Positions 9,397 through 16,085 of a stretch of DNA of 64,000 nt are shown here, in pieces. Source of the stretch: Cephalothrix simula (taxonomy: Eukaryota; Nemertea; Palaeonemertea; Archinemertea; Cephalotrichidae); contig JAXIUW010229173.1 of NCBI GenBank assembly GCA_035591015.1, positions 1-64,000 of the forward strand, given 5' to 3'. Numbering within the stretch: the first letter of the stretch is position 1; every line of letters starts with the position of its first letter. Both the position numbers and the translations under genes were made by a program. A model generated the notes under the pieces. That model was given only the letters and a program-made list of their open reading frames with translations, did no database searches and had not been told where the DNA came from.

Positions 9397-10671
9397 TTAT
9401 TCTTGCTGTGGTTGAGAGGCAGAGGCAGTCGCTTCAGCGGCATCAATGGCTGCCAATATAAAATAAAAACTGCTTCGGATTAGTGATAGTGTCGGCACGG
9501 CTAAAATTGCGCCAATTAAGCCTGCAAATTGCTCACCGGCAATTAGTGCAAAAAAGATTAACACCGGATGCAGATGAGCCTGAGAGCCGATTATTTTCGG
9601 ATTAATTATGTTGGCCTCAAACAGATGAATGGCAACTATCCAAATGAAAATCGCTACAGCAGTATATAAAGAAACATTTAAGGCCAGCAAAACAATAGGT
9701 ACTGTTGATATAAGCACTCCAAAAATCGGTATTAATGATAATACCGTCGCAATAATAGTCAGAGTTATGGCAAAGGGCACCTCAAAAATGAATAATCCAA
9801 TGCCGGTAAGCACGCCATTTACCAAGCAAATTATTAATTGACCACGAATTACTCCATTAAGGCCACGGTCTAGGGCTTTGACAAGATTATTGAGGCGTGG
9901 CACATGTTGCTGCGGAATAAGCGAACGTGCAAAGTTTAAGATCCGCTCAATATCAATCAGAATAAAGCCGGCAATCATTAGTGTTAAAAAAACTGCGAAT
10001 ACTGAATCAAAGACGATTCTAATATAATTGCCACCTAAATTGAGCAGATGCAGTAGGTCTGACTGCACATAAAGCCGCATATTATCAACAATCCATGTGC
10101 GGAGGTCTTTTTTGTTATGGTTTGCCTCAGCAGTGTTTTGGCTGGGGTCTTCCAACACAATGCCGTACTCATTTTGACCGGTCTTGCTGACGATAACCCT
10201 GTTTTCGGTTAAAAACCGCTCTAGCTCGTTGCGTGGTTGCCGAGCTGTTTGCTGTATGGGGCTGGGATTAAGCGGCTGTAGTGGTTCAGGTAATGTGATT
10301 GTTCCTTCTAGCCAGCTTTGAGCTGGAATTAATAAGTCTTGCTCAAACGAGCTTATAAGCTGCGGCAGCTCTTTAATTAGCCGATTGACCTCTGCCGTAA
10401 AGCGTGGAAAGGCAAATAGCCCGCCAAGGGTTAGAAGCCCAATAATAACTGTGTAGACTACAACAATGGCGATTGCCCGCCTAAACCGATGTAATGCCTT
10501 GGGCAAGGGCTGGCAAAGATAATCAACTAGCGGTGCTAAAAGATAGGCCACCAGTAGTGCCATCAAAAATGGAGTTAGCACCATTCTGAATAAAAACAAT
10601 AGGCTGCCTGCAATTAATACAAACACCAACAGGGCGGTGAAGCGTATGTTTTCGTGACTAAAGTAACCCAT
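9397..10671 (-). CDS. AI-2E family transporter (PerM/YdiK-like permease)
   Basis: The protein has 424 residues with paired N-terminal membrane helices (residues about 12-60), a further helix near 65-90, a soluble loop of about 100 residues, and a C-terminal block of four or five helices. The typical IFGVLISTVPIVLLAL and HLFEANIINPKIIG segments of the AI-2E/UPF0118 family are visible. Members act as exporters or sodium/proton antiporters, and substrate calls in this family are unreliable. It lies upstream of and abuts argH. Confidence 0.85.
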   Translation of the reverse strand: MGYFSHENIRFTALLVFVLIAGSLLFLFRMVLTPFLMALLVAYLLAPLVDYLCQPLPKALHRFRRAIAIVVVYTVIIGLLTLGGLFAFPRFTAEVNRLIKELPQLISSFEQDLLIPAQSWLEGTITLPEPLQPLNPSPIQQTARQPRNELERFLTENRVIVSKTGQNEYGIVLEDPSQNTAEANHNKKDLRTWIVDNMRLYVQSDLLHLLNLGGNYIRIVFDSVFAVFLTLMIAGFILIDIERILNFARSLIPQQHVPRLNNLVKALDRGLNGVIRGQLIICLVNGVLTGIGLFIFEVPFAITLTIIATVLSLIPIFGVLISTVPIVLLALNVSLYTAVAIFIWIVAIHLFEANIINPKIIGSQAHLHPVLIFFALIAGEQFAGLIGAILAVPTLSLIRSSFYFILAAIDAAEATASASQPQQE

Positions 10672-10685
10672 TAGTTATCTATAAA

Positions 10686-10838
10686 TTAATTAAGTGCCGC
10701 TATCATTTTAGCCCGAATAAGTGCGCCGTGGTTATTTAATTTGCCTAGAACAGCCTGCCCGTCTTCAGAAAAAAATCTTGCTGAAAATATGCCAGCGATT
10801 AGTTTATGGTCATAAAGCCTGATGGCCTTATCTAGCAA
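10686..10838 (-). CDS. Possible 50-residue small ORF between the nucleotidyltransferase and the permease
   Basis: A frame opening at a TTG at 10838, overlapping the 3' end of the upstream gene, runs to a stop at 10686. It has a plausible protein composition (hydrophobic core IAGIFSARF, then VLGKLNNHGALI). No strong ribosome site precedes it and no family is recognised. It could be a translated small protein, the remnant of a longer gene, or chance. It is listed because it fills most of an otherwise empty 156-base gap in the coding direction. Confidence 0.22.
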   Translation of the reverse strand: MLDKAIRLYDHKLIAGIFSARFFSEDGQAVLGKLNNHGALIRAKMIAALN

Positions 10839-11970
10839 GCCCTAGCTGGCGATTACTCTTGGCCAAGCACTTTTTACAGTGATTAATCTGCTCCTGAGTA
10901 AGCTGCCCCTGATTGCTAAACAGTATCAGCAGAGCGGCTTCCCACTTAAACTTAAAGTTAGCATGGCTCTTGGGGTATTCGCTCCAAATACGGCGCGCCG
11001 CCGACAATATAGACATCAGCTGTGGTGCCTCATGGAACAACAGCCCCCAGCGCACTAACTGCTTAAAAAGACGCCTCTTAACCTGCTTGGCTTGCTGAGG
11101 CGCAATATTAGCATCAAGTAAAATACGCCGATTATTAGGTTTGAGCAAGGCCATCAACGCCGCAGCAATAACCAAAGTTGCCGGCAATGTGTTGCTAGAA
11201 TAGGCACTAATATTTTTGAGCAGCATTGTAATATTAGGCAGATATTCGGCCGGGTCATTAAGACTAAGCCCCCGCAACAACCTTGGTTGCAACACCGCTG
11301 GCCACAGCCTGTGACTAAGCATAGATTGATTGACGGCGGTTAGATTATCTAATTGCAATAAGCGACGCAGTTCTTCAAGCATCCGTTGGCGATTGACGGC
11401 ATATAGTGCCTCACGGTCAAGGTGTTCAACTATTTGGTCATCTAGCTTTAGATTGAGCTTGTTTTGGAAGCGAACGGCCCTGAGTATACGCGCAGCATCA
11501 ATTTGGAATGAGCGCATGGCCGGAACAATAGTTTTGATGCAACGGTTTTTAATGTCAAGCAGGCCATTATGATAATCGTAGACAATGCCCTTATCTAAGA
11601 TGAGGGCATTCATGGTGAAGTCACGATTAATAGCCAGCACATGATTGCCTTGACGCCAATTAGGTGGCATTTCAGTGATTTCAATATTCACCGCACCACT
11701 AAGCTGCAGCAGGGGGTGGCGATTGCCAATTATCACCGAATCCTTAAATAGCTGGCGCAGTGTTTCTAGCCGAGCCGAGCAGGTTAGGTCGTAATCTTTA
11801 GGCTCTTGACCAAGATAGAAGTCACGCAGCGCACCTCCGACCAGTCGCACCTCAAAGCCCTTCTGCTGCAAAAGCTGAAGCACGGCATCAACAGCCGGGT
11901 GTAGAGTATGCTTAAAAGCTACTTTGGTTGGCTCTTGGAAAGATTTAATAGTGTGAGGGGCTAACTTCAA
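10828..11970 (-). CDS. Class II tRNA/poly(A) nucleotidyltransferase (CCA or PcnB type)
   Basis: The protein has 380 residues. The class II polymerase-beta head is clear: VGGALRDFYLG (residues about 42-52) followed by KDYDLT with the catalytic aspartate pair, and INRDFTMNAL further on. The neck region carries DAARILRAVRFQNKL. The enzyme either repairs the CCA end of tRNAs or adds poly(A) to RNA; which one cannot be told from sequence by eye. The start is a TTG overlapping the cytochrome c' stop (TTGA), so coupling is likely, but the start is uncertain. No HD domain is seen at the C-terminus. Confidence 0.82.
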   Translation of the reverse strand: MKLAPHTIKSFQEPTKVAFKHTLHPAVDAVLQLLQQKGFEVRLVGGALRDFYLGQEPKDYDLTCSARLETLRQLFKDSVIIGNRHPLLQLSGAVNIEITEMPPNWRQGNHVLAINRDFTMNALILDKGIVYDYHNGLLDIKNRCIKTIVPAMRSFQIDAARILRAVRFQNKLNLKLDDQIVEHLDREALYAVNRQRMLEELRRLLQLDNLTAVNQSMLSHRLWPAVLQPRLLRGLSLNDPAEYLPNITMLLKNISAYSSNTLPATLVIAAALMALLKPNNRRILLDANIAPQQAKQVKRRLFKQLVRWGLLFHEAPQLMSILSAARRIWSEYPKSHANFKFKWEAALLILFSNQGQLTQEQINHCKKCLAKSNRQLGLAR

Positions 11971-12419
11971 TACCTAAAAGAACGGTGGCAGTTTTTACAG
12001 GTTTTCTCGATTGCTTCAAAGGCTCTAGGAACAGTTGTATAGTCATTTTGAGCGGCATTTAACAATGCCAGAGCTTTATCTTGAAAACCACTCATTAGCT
12101 CTTGAAACCGCTGGTTATCAGTCCATATCTCGGGGCGTGCATCAGTTCTGCGGCCATTTTCTGAGTAGGCTGGAAACATCTTGGCTAAGGCTTCTACCTC
12201 TTGATTAACAATCTCGGCCGCTGAGATAATTTCTTGCTGAGCTTCAGTCTGAGCCGTTGAGCGAGAATCAAGTACATCGGCGATTGCGTCAAGTTTGCGT
12301 TCAATATTCTTAAAACTTCTTTGGCGAGTTTTAACTAATTCATCTGCACTTTGTTGTGCGAATAGCGGAGCAGTGGCGGTAATCAGAAGCAATGCTGCTA
12401 GGCAAGAGTATCTTATCAT
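11967..12419 (-). CDS. Cytochrome c' family protein
   Basis: The protein has 150 residues with a signal peptide (about 1-21, ending in LFAQ) and a single haem-binding site CKNCH close to the C-terminus, which is the hallmark arrangement of class II cytochromes c (c'/c556). The rest is a predicted four-helix bundle, with a DNQRFQELMSGFQDKALALL stretch typical of the family. It should be periplasmic and may bind NO or act in electron transfer. It heads a transcript with the nucleotidyltransferase gene, whose start overlaps its stop. The functional link is unclear. Confidence 0.85.
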   Translation of the reverse strand: MIRYSCLAALLLITATAPLFAQQSADELVKTRQRSFKNIERKLDAIADVLDSRSTAQTEAQQEIISAAEIVNQEVEALAKMFPAYSENGRRTDARPEIWTDNQRFQELMSGFQDKALALLNAAQNDYTTVPRAFEAIEKTCKNCHRSFRY

Positions 12420-12533
12420 GTTAGAATATTCAGTGGTTAGAGTGTAAATGCCTTGACTAATAGTATACCGTTTTGAGGTAGTTGAAAAGCATCAACAAAT
12501 ATTTGTTAACTTTGGAATACACATACATTATCT

Positions 12534-13799
12534 ATGCTTGACATGCGTACGATCCGTGACTGTCTTGAAGAAGTAAGACATAACACGGCTAATCGTCATA
12601 TTAAAGTTGATTTTGAGCAGTTATTGGCCATAGATGACCAAGCACGACAAGTCAAAACAGAGCTTGATGCTATCAGACAACAGCAAAATGAAAATGCCTC
12701 ACGCATTCGAACTGCTCAAGATGCCTCACAGCGACAAGAGCTAATTGACTTAGGCAGTAAGCTCAAGCTAGAGCAGGCCAAGCTGGCTGAAAAGTATCGG
12801 CAGCTAGACGAACAACGGCTTAGTCTGCAAAGGAATGTGCCTAATCTTAGTCATCCTGATAGCCCCCTTGGTGGCGATGACGGCGATAACTTAGAGCTTA
12901 GGGTTCATGATTGTCGCCGACAATTCTCATTTGCGCCTAAGAATCATCTTGAGCTGATGGAGAATCTTGATTTAATTGACATGGAAGGCGGTCGGCGAGT
13001 GGCCGGCAATAAGTTCTACTTCTTCAAAAATGAAGCTGTTCGGCTTGAACTAGCGTTGATTAGCTTTGGGTTAGATATGATTGAGAAGGAAGGATTTTCA
13101 ATCATAAGCACGCCTGATGTTGCTCGCGATGATATACTAGAGGGAATTGGCTTTAACCCCCGTGATGAGTCTACTCAGGTCTATAAGCTGGCCAACACAG
13201 ATTTAAGCCTAATCGCTACCGCTGAAATAACCTTGGGCGGGTTGTGGATGGGCAAGACAATTGCTGAGGAACAATTACCGATTATGTACGGTGGAGTATC
13301 GCATTGCTATAGAACAGAAGCCGGTGCTGCCGGTCGTGAATCGATGGGCTTGTACAGGGTGCATCAATTTACCAAAGTAGAAATGTTTGCCTATACCACA
13401 CCTGAACAATCTGAGGCCATGCACTTGAAAATGCTTGAAGTTGAAGAAAAAATCTACCAAGCACTTGAGATACCCTATAGAGTGGTTGATGTTTGCAGCG
13501 GTGACTTGGGCGCACCAGCGTGGCGAAAGTATGACTTAGAAGCATGGATGCCCGGGCGTAATAATTGGGGCGAGATAACCTCTACGTCCAACTGCACAGA
13601 CTATCAAACACGCCGCTTAAACATAAGAATGAAGCGCAAAAACAAGAAAGGCACCGAGCTGGCGCATACACTTAACGGCACGGCCATAGCGGTTCCGAGA
13701 ACCATTATTGCTTTACTAGAGAATGGCCAGCAGGCTGATGGCTCGGTTATTCTGCCTGATGCGCTTGGTATGCCGCCGCTTAAGCCTAAATTGAGATAA
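12534..13799 (+). CDS. serS: Seryl-tRNA synthetase
   Basis: The protein has 421 residues. An N-terminal coiled-coil tRNA-binding arm (about 25-105) is followed by the class II catalytic core with motif 2 around SHCYRTEAGAAGRESMGLYRVHQF (near 255) and motif 3 around NGTAIAVPRTIIALLEN near the C-terminus. It charges tRNA-Ser and tRNA-Sec with serine. The core is closer to the SerS type seen in several non-gammaproteobacterial phyla (my impression, to be tested by a tree). No Shine-Dalgarno site is visible before the ATG; the next ATG, three codons in, is an alternative start. yqgE follows after six bases. Confidence 0.95.
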   Translation: MLDMRTIRDCLEEVRHNTANRHIKVDFEQLLAIDDQARQVKTELDAIRQQQNENASRIRTAQDASQRQELIDLGSKLKLEQAKLAEKYRQLDEQRLSLQRNVPNLSHPDSPLGGDDGDNLELRVHDCRRQFSFAPKNHLELMENLDLIDMEGGRRVAGNKFYFFKNEAVRLELALISFGLDMIEKEGFSIISTPDVARDDILEGIGFNPRDESTQVYKLANTDLSLIATAEITLGGLWMGKTIAEEQLPIMYGGVSHCYRTEAGAAGRESMGLYRVHQFTKVEMFAYTTPEQSEAMHLKMLEVEEKIYQALEIPYRVVDVCSGDLGAPAWRKYDLEAWMPGRNNWGEITSTSNCTDYQTRRLNIRMKRKNKKGTELAHTLNGTAIAVPRTIIALLENGQQADGSVILPDALGMPPLKPKLR

Positions 13800-13805
13800 T
13801 ACCCA

Positions 13806-14375
13806 ATGCTAATAATTAAAGACGAAGATTTTGAACCACGCATTATGGTGGCCATGCCCGCCTTGCAAGACTTATTTTTTAAGAAAAACATAGTGTTGCT
13901 CTGCGAATATGATACTGAAGGTGCGATGGGCTTTGTGGTTAATCGGCAATCAGAGACCACCGTTAGAGCCATGCTGCAGTTTTTGAACATTGACGGCGAT
14001 TTTAAGGCTGATGTATATGAGCGTAAGGTTCATATTGGCGGCCCCGTGCAGCCGGATATGATGTGGGTTATTCATCCCGCAGAAATAACGCACCAGAGCA
14101 CCTGCGTACTTACCGACAGTTTAGCTATTAGTGCATTGGTTGAGTTTATTGAGCTTACTGATTACCGAGAGCAGTACATTGAGAAATGTATTTTTGGAGT
14201 TGGTTACTCTGGCTGGGGACCGGGGCAGTTGGGTACAGAGATTGAGAATAACTCATGGTGGCTGACTGATTTACACGTGCTTAAAATATTAGAAGCCAGC
14301 CAAGACAGTAACTATTGGGAAAAGATTGTGCATGACCTTGGCCTACATGGTTATTCAGAAATAGGCCATGCCTAG
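13806..14375 (+). CDS. yqgE: YqgE/AlgH family protein
   Basis: The protein has 189 residues. The family signature is present: VAMPALQDLFFKKNIVLLCE near residues 15-34, GAMGFVVNR, HIGGPVQPDMMWVIH, and a C-terminal GYSGWGPGQLGTEI followed by NSWW. YqgE/AlgH proteins are cytosolic and of unsettled function. It is co-oriented with serS six bases upstream, so it is probably in the same transcript. The last 26 codons have been copied into the downstream spacer. The start could also be the internal Met of MVAMPALQD. Confidence 0.9.
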   Translation: MLIIKDEDFEPRIMVAMPALQDLFFKKNIVLLCEYDTEGAMGFVVNRQSETTVRAMLQFLNIDGDFKADVYERKVHIGGPVQPDMMWVIHPAEITHQSTCVLTDSLAISALVEFIELTDYREQYIEKCIFGVGYSGWGPGQLGTEIENNSWWLTDLHVLKILEASQDSNYWEKIVHDLGLHGYSEIGHA

Positions 14376-14428
14376 GCTCGGTTGGCTACAATATTAAACT
14401 TCATTAGACTTCTCACAACGGCGGTGCT
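14299..14428 (+). repeat. yqgE: Direct duplication of the yqgE 3' end, copy 1
   Basis: This segment covers the last codons of yqgE and 53 bases after its stop. It recurs at 14505-14638. The 98 bases from CATGACCTTGG (14331) to GCGGTGCT (14428) are identical in the second copy. Just after it is a GTGGC/GCCAC hairpin (about 14434-14448). Confidence 0.9.
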
Positions 14429-14504
14429 GACTAGGGTGGCACTTCGCCACGATGTTGCGCTATTGATTCAATAATTGATGTAATAATTGAGGCCATAGAC
14501 GCCC

Positions 14505-14638
14505 GCCAAGACAGTAACTATTGGGCGATGATATTAATCGCATGACCTTGGCCTACATGGTTATTCAGAAATAGGCCATGCCTAGGCTCGGTTGGCTACA
14601 ATATTAAACTTCATTAGACTTCTCACAACGGCGGTGCT
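14505..14638 (+). repeat. Direct duplication of the yqgE 3' end, copy 2
   Basis: This is a second copy of 14299-14428, differing by a 4-base insertion and a few substitutions just after the first 22 bases and then identical for 98 bases. It ends exactly in the stop codon of the ychF-like gene on the other strand, so the duplication abuts and may have trimmed that gene's 3' end or spacer. The near identity points to a recent event. Confidence 0.9.
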
Positions 14639-15638
14639 AGACATTGAAACGGAAAGTGATTACGTCACCATCTTGAACAACGTAGGTTTTGCCCTCAGAT
14701 TTTAGTTTGCCCTGCTTGCGGGCATTTTGTTCACCGCCAAGGGTTAGTAATTCTTGGCAGTTGATAGTCTCAGCTGCAATAAAGCCACGCTGAATGTCAG
14801 AATGTATTTTAGCAGCCGCTTCCCAAGCACTAGAGGCTCTTTTTACTGGCCACGCCCGAGTTTCATCAGCTCCAGTAGTAAAAAAGCAGATTAAGTCTAA
14901 AGCGTCAAAAACTTTGCCGATAAATCTATCACGAGCTTGGTTTTCTAAGTTCATGCTCGCTCTAAATTCCACTTGCTCACTTGCGCTAAGTAGGCTGATT
15001 TCTTCTTCAAGTTTGGCATTAAAGCTAAAGGTTTGACTAAGGTATGGATTGCTAAGGCTTATCTGTTCAGGATTATCTTGCTGAGAATTAATCAAACAAA
15101 TAATCGGTTTTAATGAAAGTGGAGCAAAGCCAGACAGTAAGTTCTGTTCTGGTTCTGAAAGCTCTAATTGACTAAGCGGCTGTGAATCTTCAATCAAGCT
15201 CAGACAACGCTCCATAAGCAGGTATTCAGTTGTGCTGGTTTTGCCCTCTTTGGCAAGACGATTGATTCTTGTTTCTATGGGCATTTGGTCATACAGAAGT
15301 ATTTCGCTAAAAATATCTTCAATTTCTGCTGCGGGGTTTTGGTCATTGACAACTATAATCAATGCCATGCATGACTGGCAGGCCTGCAACATCTTTTTGA
15401 TAAAGCCCGTTTCATAGGGGTTAATGTTTGGCTCATAAACTACTATTTCAGCCGGAACCTTGCGCTTTGACTGATGCTGTAGGGCTAATTTATCAAGGCG
15501 TTCATCATTAATCTTAATGCTACCTAGATTGTTCTTGGGGCGTGAACCTTCGGTGCTTAATCCTACGCCTAAGCCAGTTAATGCGTTAAAAGCGGTGGTC
15601 TTGCCGCTTAGAGCTGGTCCAATAATGCCGGTTTTCAT
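14637..15638 (-). CDS. Divergent YchF-family GTPase/ATPase
   Basis: The protein has 333 residues from the ATG at 15638, which places the P-loop GPALSGKT at residues 7-14, as in YchF; longer starts upstream have no support. The C-terminal TGS-like domain is well conserved (NCQELLTLGGEQNARKQGKL, then VVQDGDVITFRFNV). The core is divergent and shorter than the usual ~363 residues. The NxxE nucleotide-specificity motif of YchF is not intact (NSQQ), and the P-loop differs from the standard GLPNVGKS. YchF binds ribosomes and hydrolyses ATP. This may be a fast-evolving YchF or a YchF paralogue. It stands alone. Confidence 0.75.
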   Translation of the reverse strand: MKTGIIGPALSGKTTAFNALTGLGVGLSTEGSRPKNNLGSIKINDERLDKLALQHQSKRKVPAEIVVYEPNINPYETGFIKKMLQACQSCMALIIVVNDQNPAAEIEDIFSEILLYDQMPIETRINRLAKEGKTSTTEYLLMERCLSLIEDSQPLSQLELSEPEQNLLSGFAPLSLKPIICLINSQQDNPEQISLSNPYLSQTFSFNAKLEEEISLLSASEQVEFRASMNLENQARDRFIGKVFDALDLICFFTTGADETRAWPVKRASSAWEAAAKIHSDIQRGFIAAETINCQELLTLGGEQNARKQGKLKSEGKTYVVQDGDVITFRFNV

Positions 15639-16085
15639 AAGGTCAGTGTCTAAAAAAATAAAGCTACTAACCGCGCTCGTTACTAGCATAGTCAGTTGCT
15701 CATGCAATCACATTACCGTAGCGCATCATCGTAATGCAGCACAGTCAGCGGTCAGCTTAAAGCAAAGTGCCGCTAATTCGCATCAGTCTAGCACAGTCCC
15801 CAAAACTATTACCAAAAAGACTGCCGAGGTCGTTATATATATTGTGCAAGTAGAGCATCGGCGTAACTACATACTAAAAGGCAGATTAAATTTGGCGATA
15901 GCTCCATCACAACCCGTATTAATGCTTAATAAGTTGATAAGTTGCTATTGCTAATTAACATAGCGAATACTTGATATCAGGCGATAATTACTAAAATTGA
16001 ACTAGCAATACCTAGCATTGTAAATAGAATTGATTTATAATATAAAAGGTTTTTTACTTTTAGAACTGCAAAATTAGAGAATTAA
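15639..16085. other. Intergenic region, no supported gene
   Basis: An open frame on the plus strand continues to 15954, but it starts antisense inside the ychF-like gene and has no start or ribosome site of its own outside it. The last 100 bases before the lipoprotein gene are very AT-rich and include TATAATATAAAAGG at about 16036-16049, a plausible promoter region for that gene. Confidence 0.3.

Noticed and set aside
12503-12531. TTGTTA-N17-CATTAT promoter just before serS
   Set aside because: A start site from it would fall inside the serS frame; this works only if a later ATG is used, and the boxes are weak.
15517-15954. 145-codon plus-strand frame across the ychF-like 5' end
   Set aside because: Most of it is antisense to the ychF-like gene, and the remainder has no own start or ribosome site.
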